Source: Rhodococcus rhodochrous
GTDB taxonomy: Bacteria; Actinomycetota; Actinomycetes; Mycobacteriales; Mycobacteriaceae
NCBI RefSeq assembly: GCF_900187265.1
Contig: NZ_LT906450.1
Coordinates: forward strand, 1,169,444-1,233,443
DNA: 64,000 nt
Reading direction: 5' to 3'
Shown: positions 19,435 through 27,885 of the stretch, one piece after another
Position numbering within the stretch: position 1 is the first letter of the stretch
Layout of the letters: every line of letters begins with the position of its first letter
Made by a program: the position numbers and the translations under genes
Notes under the pieces: model-generated
What the model was told of the DNA's origin: nothing
What the model saw: the letters and a program-made list of their open reading frames with translations, nothing else
Databases searched by the model: none

Positions 19435-19546
19435 CCGCGTAGAGACAACCGCGTAGAGACAACCGCGTAGAGACAACCGCGTAGAGACAACCGCGTAGAG
19501 ACAACCGCGTAGAGACAACCGCGTAGAGACAACCGTGTAGAGACAA
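19435..19546. repeat. Eight-copy 14-bp tandem repeat
   Basis: Unit CCGCGTAGAGACAA repeated head-to-tail eight times without spacers. Copies 1-7 are identical and copy 8 has one C-to-T change. The period is not a multiple of 3, so it is unlikely to be a coding repeat. Position: between the sugar-transferase remnant and the lytic transglycosylase. No Cas genes and no spacers, so it is not CRISPR. Confidence 0.97.
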
Positions 19547-19630
19547 CGGTGGAGTCCGACCCCTCGCGGATTCCACCCTCCGAGGCCGGCGCCGACGATC
19601 AGGCGGGATCGTCGGCGCCGGTGCGTCTAC

Positions 19631-20425
19631 ATGGGGTTTTCGTCCCGTATGGAATATGGAGGGGTGCCGTCCGATCGAGAACCCCGACGCTGGCTGTGGC
19701 CGGTGGTCCTGCTCAGTGCGCTCGTCGCCGTCGTCTTCGTGGCGGTCGAGTCCGCGCTGCACTCACCCCGGCGGCCTTCCGTCGAGATCCCCGACGGTGT
19801 TCCGCCGGCACCCGGCCTGCCCGTTCCGCCCATCGACGTGAACGGCCCCGGCCGCACAGCGGCGCAGCTCGCCGACTGGGCCGAATCACAGTCCCGCGAG
19901 TTGGGCATCCCCACCACTGCCCTCGAGGCGTACGGGCACGCGGCGGCCGTCCTGACGGTCAGCACCCCCGGGTGCGGCCTGTCGTGGACGACCCTCGCCG
20001 GCATCGGCAACGTGGAGAGCAGTCATGGCCGGTTCGGCGGTGCCTCCCTCGGGCCCGACGGCAGCGTCTCCCCGCCCATTCGGGGTGTCCCGCTCGACGG
20101 CACCCGGGACAACGCCGAGATCCGCGACACCGACGGTGGCCGCCTCGACGGCGACCCGGTGCTCGACCGGGCGGTCGGGCCGATGCAGTTCATCCCCGAG
20201 ACCTGGGAACGGTGGGGTGTCGACGCGAACGGCGACGGCATCGCCGACCCCGACAACATCGACGATGCGGCCCTGACCGCGGGTCGCTATCTGTGCGACC
20301 GCGGGGGCGACCTGACCACCGCGGAGGGCTGGACGAACGCCCTGATGGCCTACAACCGCTCCACCGAATACCTGATGCTCGTCCGCGACCGTGCCGCCGC
20401 CTACGGCGTGGGAGTGCGGCCGTAG
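19631..20425 (+). CDS. Membrane-anchored lytic transglycosylase (LpqU-like)
   Basis: Cleaves peptidoglycan glycan strands at the cell surface. After a short Arg-rich N-terminus, one membrane segment (WPVVLLSALVAVVFVAV) is followed by a Pro-rich linker. The SLT domain has the catalytic-Glu region LAGIGNVESSHGRFGG (about residue 125) and the motifs AVGPMQFIPETWERWG and MAYNRS. The gene lies before eno, as lpqU (Rv1022) does in M. tuberculosis; unlike LpqU there is no lipobox cysteine. Starts at 19631 and 19649 are both open, and neither has a clear ribosome site. Confidence 0.88.
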   Translation: MGFSSRMEYGGVPSDREPRRWLWPVVLLSALVAVVFVAVESALHSPRRPSVEIPDGVPPAPGLPVPPIDVNGPGRTAAQLADWAESQSRELGIPTTALEAYGHAAAVLTVSTPGCGLSWTTLAGIGNVESSHGRFGGASLGPDGSVSPPIRGVPLDGTRDNAEIRDTDGGRLDGDPVLDRAVGPMQFIPETWERWGVDANGDGIADPDNIDDAALTAGRYLCDRGGDLTTAEGWTNALMAYNRSTEYLMLVRDRAAAYGVGVRP

Positions 20426-20484
20426 ACCACACCGCGCCGGGCCTCGAGCGCGCCTGTGCCTCACGCGCAGGTCGCGACCGTTAG

Positions 20485-21828
<1,344 letters not shown>

Positions 21829-21836
21829 TCGCCGGC

Positions 21837-22544
21837 ATGAGTCAGCGCGGTAGATCCCGTCCCGGAGCGAGGCGCACCCGCACCGAGGGTGTGTCGGGCG
21901 TCCGGCGTCCGGGCCGGGTCCGGCCCACGGGATCTACCGCCCCGGCCGAACACGCGGCCGAGAACGCGGGTGCGCGGCCCGCCGGCCGCGAGGACCCCGT
22001 TCATTCGTCGCCCGGTCGCGGCCGGCCCGGTGGTTCGGGGCGAGCCCGCCCCACCAGGGTCGGCGCGCCCCGCGACTCCCGACGTACCCGCACCGAACGC
22101 ACCGTCCTGGGCCTGTCCACCGGCCGCGCCGTGGTGCTCGCCCTCGTCGTGTGCGGTCTCGCCCTCACCCTCGCCGTGCCGCTGCGCACCTATGTGAGCC
22201 AGCGTTCCGAAGCCGAGCAGCTCGCCGCCGAACGCGTGCAGCTCGAACAGGAGATCGCGGCGCTCGAGGAACAGAAGGCCCGCATGGAGGATCCGGCCTG
22301 GGTCCGCGCCCAGGCCCGCGAGCGACTGCGGTTCGTCGTCCCCGGCGACATTCCCTACCAGGTACAACTCCCGGGCGATGCCCCGCCCGAACGCGAGGAG
22401 CGCGAACCGGAGCGGCCGACGACCGGCGCCTGGTACAGCGACCTGTGGTTGTCGGTCTCAGAACCGGCACCCGAACCCGAGCCCGAACCCGTGCCGCAGC
22501 AGATGCCTGTGGCACCCCCAGAACCAGGAGATGTTCCCGGGTGA
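21837..22544 (+). CDS. FtsB/DivIC-type septum formation initiator protein
   Basis: Bitopic division protein of the divisome FtsQ-L-B subcomplex. The 235 residues hold a long basic, Pro/Gly-rich cytoplasmic tail (1-92), one membrane helix (VVLALVVCGLALTLAVPL), a periplasmic coiled coil (EAEQLAAERVQLEQEIAALE), the conserved MEDPAWVRAQARERLRFV block, and an acidic Pro/Glu tail. It starts 9 bp after eno and corresponds to Rv1024 by position. Its stop overlaps the next gene by 4 bp. Confidence 0.92.
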   Translation: MSQRGRSRPGARRTRTEGVSGVRRPGRVRPTGSTAPAEHAAENAGARPAGREDPVHSSPGRGRPGGSGRARPTRVGAPRDSRRTRTERTVLGLSTGRAVVLALVVCGLALTLAVPLRTYVSQRSEAEQLAAERVQLEQEIAALEEQKARMEDPAWVRAQARERLRFVVPGDIPYQVQLPGDAPPEREEREPERPTTGAWYSDLWLSVSEPAPEPEPEPVPQQMPVAPPEPGDVPG

Positions 22545-23068
22545 CCGATCACGTCACGCAAGAAGACCTCGACGCCGTCGCCGCCCAGCTCGGGCGCGAA
22601 CCCCGCGGTGTCCTGGCCATCGCCTACCGTTGCCCCGACGGTGCGCCCGGAGTGGTGAAGACCGCGCCCAAGCTGCCCGACGGCACGCCCTTCCCGACGC
22701 TCTACTACCTCACCGACCCGCGCCTCACGGCCGAGGCGAGCCGGCAGGAATCCGCCGGGGTCATGAAGGAGATGACCGAGCGTCTCGGCACCGACGAGGA
22801 GCTGGCGGCGGCCTACCTGCGCGCCCACGAGTCGTACCTGGCCGAACGCGACGCGATCGAGTCGCTCGGCACCGACTTCACCGGCGGCGGCATGCCCGAA
22901 CGCGTCAAGTGCCTGCACGTGCTGATCGCGCACTCCCTGGCGAAGGGGCCGGGCGTCAACCCGCTCGGCGACGAATCCGTCGCACTCGCCGCCGATGCCG
23001 GCCTGCGTGGCACGGCGATCCCCGCCGACTGGCCCACCTACGCCGAGCTGCGCGGAGAAGAGCAGTGA
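22541..23068 (+). CDS. DUF501 family protein
   Basis: 175-residue protein of the DUF501 family, placed between the FtsB-like gene and ppx exactly as Rv1025 in M. tuberculosis. Conserved features seen are GVLAIAYRCPDGAPGVVKTAPKL near the N-terminus, FPTLYYLTDPRL, and the later MPERVKCLHVLIAHSLAKG with its Cys and His residues. No tested function is known to me. GTG start in a 4-bp overlap, and its stop overlaps the ppx start by 4 bp. Confidence 0.88.
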   Translation: MTDHVTQEDLDAVAAQLGREPRGVLAIAYRCPDGAPGVVKTAPKLPDGTPFPTLYYLTDPRLTAEASRQESAGVMKEMTERLGTDEELAAAYLRAHESYLAERDAIESLGTDFTGGGMPERVKCLHVLIAHSLAKGPGVNPLGDESVALAADAGLRGTAIPADWPTYAELRGEEQ

Positions 23069-24009
23069 GGGTCGCGGGAATCGACTGCGGCACCAACTCC
23101 ATCCGCCTGCTGATCGCCGACATCGCGGAGGACGGCAGCCTCACCGACGTCACCCGCCTCATGAAGGTCGTGCGGCTCGGGCAGGGTGTCGACGCCACCG
23201 GTCGTCTCGCACCCGAGGCGATCGAACGCACGCGGGTCGCGCTGGTGGAGTACGCCGACCTGATCCGCGAGACCGGCGCCACCGCCGTCCGCATGGTCGC
23301 CACCTCGGCCACGCGCGACGCGAGCAACCGCGAGGACTTCTTCGCGATGACCCGCGAGGTGCTCGGTGCCGTCATCCCCGGCGCCGAGGCCGAGGTCATC
23401 ACCGGCGACGAGGAGGCGCGCCTGTCCTTCGCCGGTGCTGTCGGCGAACTCGACTCCGCGCGCGGGCCTTTCGTCGTCGTCGATCTCGGCGGTGGGTCCA
23501 CCGAGGTCGTGCTCGGCGACGCCGACGGCGTGCACGCCGCCTATTCCACCGACATCGGCTGCGTCCGGCTGACCGAGCGGTGCCTGCACGACGATCCGCC
23601 GACCGCCGAGCAGGTCGCTGCGGCACGGGAGGTCGCGGCGGACAAGATCCGCGAAGCGCTCGAGCAGGTGCCGGTCGAGCAGGCGCACACCTGGGTGGGT
23701 GTCGCGGGCACCATGACCACCCTCGCCGCGCTCGCCCTCGAACTCGACGAGTACGACTCCGAGAAGATCCACCTGTCGTCGGTGCCGTTCGACCGCCTGC
23801 GCGAGGTGTGCGACGGTCTCGTCGCCGCGACCCGCGAGAAGCGCGCGGCGCTCGGCCCGATGCATCCCGGCCGCGTCGACGTCATCGGCGGCGGCTCGAT
23901 CATCACCACGGTCCTCGCCGAGGAACTCGGCCGCCGAGCCGGCATCACCGAGCTGGTCGTGAGCGAGCACGACATCCTCGACGGCATCGCCCTGTCCGTC
24001 GCCCGCTAG
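23065..24009 (+). CDS. ppx: Ppx/GppA exopolyphosphatase
   Basis: ASKHA-fold phosphatase acting on polyphosphate or pppGpp. The 314 residues match the short mycobacterial Ppx proteins. Motifs: AGIDCGTNSIRLLIAD (phosphate 1 loop), VRMVATSATRDASN, VVDLGGGSTEVVLG (phosphate 2) and VIGGGSIITT. GTG start at 23065 in a GTGA overlap with DUF501. It ends the eno-ftsB-DUF501-ppx run, and a large hairpin follows. Confidence 0.93.
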   Translation: MRVAGIDCGTNSIRLLIADIAEDGSLTDVTRLMKVVRLGQGVDATGRLAPEAIERTRVALVEYADLIRETGATAVRMVATSATRDASNREDFFAMTREVLGAVIPGAEAEVITGDEEARLSFAGAVGELDSARGPFVVVDLGGGSTEVVLGDADGVHAAYSTDIGCVRLTERCLHDDPPTAEQVAAAREVAADKIREALEQVPVEQAHTWVGVAGTMTTLAALALELDEYDSEKIHLSSVPFDRLREVCDGLVAATREKRAALGPMHPGRVDVIGGGSIITTVLAEELGRRAGITELVVSEHDILDGIALSVAR

Positions 24010-24068
24010 TTCTCCGATCGGTGTGGGGTCCGTCCCGTTTCGGGGCTCGATCCACACGGAGCGGAGAA
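24010..24068 (+). terminator. Long hairpin after ppx
   Basis: Nested inverted repeats: TTCTCC (24010) with GGAGAA (24063), GTGTGG with CCACAC, and a central CCCG-TTT-CGGG. It is probably the ppx terminator. It also forms the start of a 228-bp gene-free stretch before cspA, which contains a possible -35 (TTGACT at 24076) and may give a long structured cspA leader. Confidence 0.55.
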
Positions 24069-24237
24069 TGTGTGGTTGACTGTGTGTCAGGTCGAAGTTT
24101 TTGTTCGCGTCTAGTCCACGCTCGCAAATCCTTGTTGCGGGCGGTTGGTTCTTCTTTCGGAAGTCACCGCATGTGATGGCGGCCTCGCTCCACCGAACAC
24201 TCGGTCGAGTTCGAGTACACGAAAGAAGGAGACAGAC

Positions 24238-24441
24238 ATGGCACAGGGAATCGTGAAGTGGTTCAACGCCGACAAGGGATTCGGCTTCATCGCCCCCGAG
24301 GACGGCAGCGCTGACGTGTTCGCGCACTACTCGGAGATCCAGTCGGGCGGCTACCGCAGCCTCGACGAGAACCAGCGCGTGAGCTTCGAGATCGGCCAGG
24401 GCGCCAAGGGCCCCCAGGCCACCGGTATCACCGTGATCTGA
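24238..24441 (+). CDS. Cold-shock protein (CspA family)
   Basis: 67-residue single-strand nucleic-acid-binding protein. Both RNA-binding motifs are intact: [10 protein letters not shown] (RNP1) and DVFAHYSEI (RNP2), with the N-terminal [24 protein letters not shown] gives a strong ribosome site 5-6 bases before the ATG. It follows 228 bp without a gene, which suggests a long 5' leader of the kind that controls cold-shock mRNAs; this is inferred. A 15-bp-stem hairpin lies 36 bp downstream. Confidence 0.96.
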   Translation: MAQGIVKWFNADKGFGFIAPEDGSADVFAHYSEIQSGGYRSLDENQRVSFEIGQGAKGPQATGITVI

Positions 24442-24477
24442 TTCGATCTCCCGTCCCCGCAGGGGATATGAGACGAC

Positions 24478-24512
24478 ATCGGGCCCGCCTCGTTATTCGA
24501 GGCGGGCCCGAT
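24478..24512. terminator. Bidirectional terminator between cspA and lipase
   Basis: Perfect 15-bp stem (arms ATCGGGCCCGCCTCG and its complement) with a 5-nt TTATT loop, between convergent genes. No T-run. Confidence 0.85.
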
Positions 24513-24529
24513 GCATGTCCACAGGTCGG

Positions 24530-25783
24530 TCAGAGTGCTCCGCAATCCGACGACGGTGCAGCACCGGCGAAGCGGCCGTCGAGGAAGTCCAGCGCACCCG
24601 GCAGGCCGATCACGGCGGCGGTGATGTGATCCGGGCTCGGCACGAGTTCGGTCCGCACCGGCACCCCGGCGTCGCAGTACCTACGCAGGGTCGTGGAGAT
24701 CGCATCGAGGGGGATCAGCACGTCGGTCGGTGAATGCCACTCGTACACCGGGGCATTCGGTACCGTCGGAACCTTCTCGACGCTGTTCTCCATCAGCACC
24801 TCCTGCACGGTCGGGCTGTCGAGCAGGGCGAGACCCACCGCGGCGTCGGCGACGTCGGCCATGCTGCGACCGGCACCGGCGAGCAGGATCTCGTTGGTGC
24901 ACGCGTTGGCGATACGGTCGCGCAGTTCCTGTCCCACACCGTTGAGCTGCTCGGTGATCGGCATACGGTCCGGGTACTCACGTTCGAGGCCGAGGGCGGC
25001 CGCCATCGCCAGTCCGAAGGCAGGGTGTGCGGATTGGCCGAGTTCCCTGGCCATCTCGCCGATGTCCATCGGGACGCCGCCGTAGGCGGAGCCGACGATC
25101 GGGATCTCGGGCGCGTAGGTCGGGGCGAGTGCCGCCGCCATCGCCGTCGCCATCCCGCCGCCGGAGTAGCCGGCGATGCCGACCGGGCTGTCGGCGAGTT
25201 CGAGCGGGGCGTAGCGTTGCGCGGCCCGGATGCCGTCGAGGGTGATCTGCCCGCCGACCTTCGCGGCACCGTAGGCGCTGTTCGGTCCGAGATGGTCGGG
25301 AACGGCCAGCGACCAGCCGCGCTGGATCGCGATGAGCAGACCGGGGGATTCCCGGATCCCTCGCAGCGGGTTCGGCGCGTACAGCGCGGTCGACGGGGCG
25401 CACTCGAGACCGAGCGCGTTGATGATCGCCTGGTACGAGACGAGCGGACGACCCGGCGCCCCACCCTGAGGGGACAGCACGGTCGTCACGGCGGAGATCG
25501 GTTCGCCGGCGGAGTTCGTCGACCGGAACTTCAGCTGGACGGCATCGGTGCCGGGGAATCCGAGCGGCGGCGGAACGACGCGTGCGGCGAGGACGTCACC
25601 GGGCTGCCGGTCGGCGATGTCGTCGGGGGTGCTGTAGAAGGAGTCGTTCACGGACGCGGGGTAGACGATGCCCTCGGCCTGTGCGGAGGGCGCGGCCACC
25701 AGACTCGGCGTCGCGGCCAGGGCTACGACGGCCACCGCGGTGGCGAGTCGCCCGATCAGTGGTCGTGCGGTCGTGAAGCGCAT
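24530..25783 (-). CDS. Secreted lipase/esterase of the LIP family
   Basis: 417-residue secreted alpha/beta-hydrolase of the secretory-lipase (LIP) family. The signal peptide is MRFTTARPLIGRLATAVAVV and the following ALAATPSLVAAPSAQA-E. The nucleophile elbow is AGYSGGGM (Ser near residue 198), and YEWHSPTDVLIPL and SPDHITAAV near the C-terminus supply the likely Asp and His. The family includes actinobacterial lipases active on triglycerides and esters. The ATG at 25783 is chosen for the signal peptide; the open frame upstream is not needed. It is transcribed alone. Confidence 0.9.
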   Translation of the reverse strand: MRFTTARPLIGRLATAVAVVALAATPSLVAAPSAQAEGIVYPASVNDSFYSTPDDIADRQPGDVLAARVVPPPLGFPGTDAVQLKFRSTNSAGEPISAVTTVLSPQGGAPGRPLVSYQAIINALGLECAPSTALYAPNPLRGIRESPGLLIAIQRGWSLAVPDHLGPNSAYGAAKVGGQITLDGIRAAQRYAPLELADSPVGIAGYSGGGMATAMAAALAPTYAPEIPIVGSAYGGVPMDIGEMARELGQSAHPAFGLAMAAALGLEREYPDRMPITEQLNGVGQELRDRIANACTNEILLAGAGRSMADVADAAVGLALLDSPTVQEVLMENSVEKVPTVPNAPVYEWHSPTDVLIPLDAISTTLRRYCDAGVPVRTELVPSPDHITAAVIGLPGALDFLDGRFAGAAPSSDCGAL

Positions 25784-25929
25784 CCATGGTCCTTCTCTTC
25801 GAGCCCGGTCCACCACCCGGCTGTCCGCTTTGTACTTGTCTCCCCGCAGGATGTCGGCCGGAAATCGAGGCGCGTTACAGCCGGGGCGAGGAGCACACTC
25901 GAAGTCGGATCCGAGGAGGTCGAGGGGCA

Positions 25930-26111
25930 ATGAGGATCGAACCTTACACGGCCGAACGACGAAGCGACGTACTCGATCTCTCCCTCCGGGCGTGGCGTCC
26001 CGTCCTCGGGCTGTACCGGCCTTCGTCTACGAGGGGACAGGATACGAACGCCGTCCCGTCGCACGGTACTTCGAGAACCTCGCGCCCCGGCGCGGTGGTG
26101 GACAGTCGTGA
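25930..26111 (+). pseudogene. GNAT acetyltransferase remnant with internal deletion and frame change
   Basis: Two pieces of an acetyltransferase are fused. The ATG at 25930 begins a normal GNAT N-terminus (MRIEPYTAERRSDVLDLSLRA). Around 26015 the homology jumps to another frame, which encodes a typical C-terminal end (FVYEGTGYERRPVARYF). The acetyl-CoA-binding core of some 90-100 residues between them is missing. Read straight from the ATG the frame ends at 26118. It lies 20 bp before tRNA-Leu and is surely non-functional as an acetyltransferase. Confidence 0.7.
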
Positions 26112-26130
26112 ACGCTAATGTGATCCCCAC

Positions 26131-26204
26131 GCCCCTATAGCCCAATTGGCAGAGGCAGCGGACTTAAAATCCGCCAAGTGTGGGTTCGAGTCCCACTGGG
26201 GGCA
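26131..26204 (+). tRNA. tRNA-Leu (anticodon TAA) with short variable loop
   Basis: 74-nt cloverleaf. The acceptor GCCCCTA/TGGGGGC has one G-T wobble. The D arm has AATTGGCAGA, the anticodon stem GCGGA/TCCGC holds the loop CTTAAAA (anticodon TAA, reading UUA), and the T arm GTGGG/CCCAC holds TTCGAGT. Discriminator base A; no encoded CCA. The variable loop is only 5 nt (CAAGT), a class I form, whereas bacterial leucine tRNAs are class II with a long arm. By anticodon and A73 it is leucine, but the shape is atypical. Confidence 0.9.
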
Positions 26205-26228
26205 CAGGGCCGGGGTCGTCCCCGATGC

Positions 26229-26294
26229 ATCCGCTACCTCTCTCGCCATCCGCTACAGCAATTGCCGTAGCGGATAGCGAATCTTGTAGCGGAT
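26229..26294. repeat. Symmetrical four-site repeat (ATCCGCTAC) with 19-bp spacing
   Basis: The 9-mer ATCCGCTAC occurs at 26229 and 26248 and its complement GTAGCGGAT at 26267 and 26286. All four start exactly 19 bp apart, with two-fold symmetry about 26261/26262. The central pair is part of a 28-bp near-perfect palindrome (one mismatch). It sits between the convergent tRNA-Leu and the ABC-transporter ATPase gene, so a bidirectional terminator or a cooperative protein-binding site are both possible. Confidence 0.9.
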
Positions 26295-26323
26295 GTACTG
26301 GTGGCGAACAGTTCGGCCGGTGA

Positions 26324-27094
26324 CTATCCCGAGGGCAACCTCCGTTGCGCCTCGTGTCGTGACCGGTGCAGGACCTCCATGAGCTCGTGTTCGAGCGCCA
26401 CGAACTCGCTCGACGCGCACGCCTCCAGGGTTCGGGGTCGGGGCAGGTGCACGCGTACCTCGTGCCGGACCCGCGCCGGTCGCGGACCGAGGACGACGAC
26501 CCGATCGGACAACAACACCGCCTCGCGCACGTTGTGCGTCACCATCAGCACTGTCCACCGGTGCTGCTGCCACACCTGTTGCAGCCACAGCTGCATCTCG
26601 GTGCGGGTGAGCGAATCCAGGGCGCCGAACGGTTCGTCGAGCAGGAGCACGTCGCGCCCCTGCAGCACCGTGCGTGCGAGCGACGCGCGTTGACGCATAC
26701 CGCCCGACAGTTGGTGCGGGGCAGCGTCCTCGAAGCCTGCCAGGCCGAAGGTCGGCAGCAGTTCGCGGGCGCGGGCGCGAGCGTCGGATCGTTGCACACC
26801 CTGCACCTCGATACCGAGGGTGCAGTTGTCGAGCACCGTCCGCCACGGGAACAGCAGATCCTTCTGCGGCATCAGCGCGACCCGCCCGGGTGCCGCGGGG
26901 GAGTCGCCGACGAGAACCTCTCCGGCGTCGGGCTGTTCGAGTCCCGCGACGATCGAGAACAGCGTCGACTTGCCGCACCCGCTCGGCCCGATGAGGGACA
27001 CGAACTCGCCGGGCTCCACAGCACAGTCGATGCCGTCGATCACCGCCCGGTCGCCGTACGACTTGTGGACCGAGGCCACCGTCACCGCATTCAT
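26324..27094 (-). CDS. thiZ: ABC transporter ATP-binding protein of a thiamine-precursor uptake system
   Basis: 256-residue ATPase of the nitrate/sulfonate/HMP type. Walker A GPSGCGKST (about residue 37), Q-loop MPQKD, signature LSGGMRQRASLA, Walker B VLLLDEPFGALD and the switch His in VTHNVREA are intact. The start lies in a 4-bp overlap with the permease stop. It is the third gene of a minus-strand operon controlled by the TPP riboswitch at 28921-29005, which points to hydroxymethylpyrimidine or a related thiamine precursor as substrate. The thiXYZ naming follows from this context. Confidence 0.88.
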   Translation of the reverse strand: MNAVTVASVHKSYGDRAVIDGIDCAVEPGEFVSLIGPSGCGKSTLFSIVAGLEQPDAGEVLVGDSPAAPGRVALMPQKDLLFPWRTVLDNCTLGIEVQGVQRSDARARARELLPTFGLAGFEDAAPHQLSGGMRQRASLARTVLQGRDVLLLDEPFGALDSLTRTEMQLWLQQVWQQHRWTVLMVTHNVREAVLLSDRVVVLGPRPARVRHEVRVHLPRPRTLEACASSEFVALEHELMEVLHRSRHEAQRRLPSG

Positions 27095-27885
27095 CTCTCA
27101 CCCCTCGTGAGCGCCCACGGCGCGACCACCCGTTCGACGACGAACGTCAGCGCGTACAACAGGAGTGACAGAGCAGCGGTCACCACTACGGCAGCGAGCA
27201 CGAGATCGGTGCGGAACGAGTTCTTCTGCGTGCTCATGTAGATGCCCAGACCGGATGTCGCGCCGACGTATTCCGCGAACACCGCACCCACTACGGCGTA
27301 GGTGATGCCGATCCGCAGGGCGGTGAAGAAGCGGGGGAGCGCGGACGGCAGGCGCACGTAACGGAACTGCTGCCACCGCGACGCGCCCATACTGCGCAGC
27401 AACGCGCCCGCCTCCCGGTCGGCCGCCGCGAACCCTTCGAGCAGCCCGATCGCGACGGGGAAGAACGTCACCAGCGCGATGACGAGGATCTTCGGCAGCA
27501 GTCCGAAACCGAACCAGATGATCATCAACGGCGCGATCGCGATGATCGGCAGGGTCTGCGACACCACGAACAACGGCACGAGGGCCCGCCGCAACCACGG
27601 CGAGAAGTCCACGACGATCGCGAGGGCCCACGCCAGTGCCAGCGACACGGCGAACCCGACGAGCGTGACCTGCAGTGTGGACCAGGCGTGCCCGGCGATG
27701 TCGACGCGATGCGCCCATCCCTGTGTGAGGACGCGCGCGGGAGAGGGCAGCACCTGCGGTCGGATACCGCTCACCACGACGTATGTCTGCCAGATCCCGA
27801 CCAGCACCCCGGCGACGAGCAGGGAGGGTAGGAATCGACGTGCGTGGCCGGTGTCAGCGGTCTTCGAGGTAGTCATCGGTGACAT
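27091..27885 (-). CDS. thiX: ABC transporter permease of a thiamine-precursor uptake system
   Basis: 264-residue inner-membrane permease with about six helices and the EAA loop in the form EGFAAADREAGALLRSMGAS. First helix at residues 18-38. Two in-frame ATG starts (27885, 27876) lie inside the end of the binding-protein gene, so the genes overlap by 23-32 bp; neither has a clear ribosome site, consistent with translational coupling. Family: BPD_transp_1, SsuC/TauC/ThiX group. Confidence 0.88.
   Translation of the reverse strand: MSPMTTSKTADTGHARRFLPSLLVAGVLVGIWQTYVVVSGIRPQVLPSPARVLTQGWAHRVDIAGHAWSTLQVTLVGFAVSLALAWALAIVVDFSPWLRRALVPLFVVSQTLPIIAIAPLMIIWFGFGLLPKILVIALVTFFPVAIGLLEGFAAADREAGALLRSMGASRWQQFRYVRLPSALPRFFTALRIGITYAVVGAVFAEYVGATSGLGIYMSTQKNSFRTDLVLAAVVVTAALSLLLYALTFVVERVVAPWALTRGER

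Noticed and set aside
18034-19518. A longer methyltransferase starting upstream at 19518
   Set aside because: The extension would translate the 14-bp repeat array and the antisense of the transferase remnant; the zinc domain that begins the family starts at 19146.
19435-19546. CRISPR array
   Set aside because: The units are directly contiguous with no unique spacers, are only 14 bp, and there are no cas genes.
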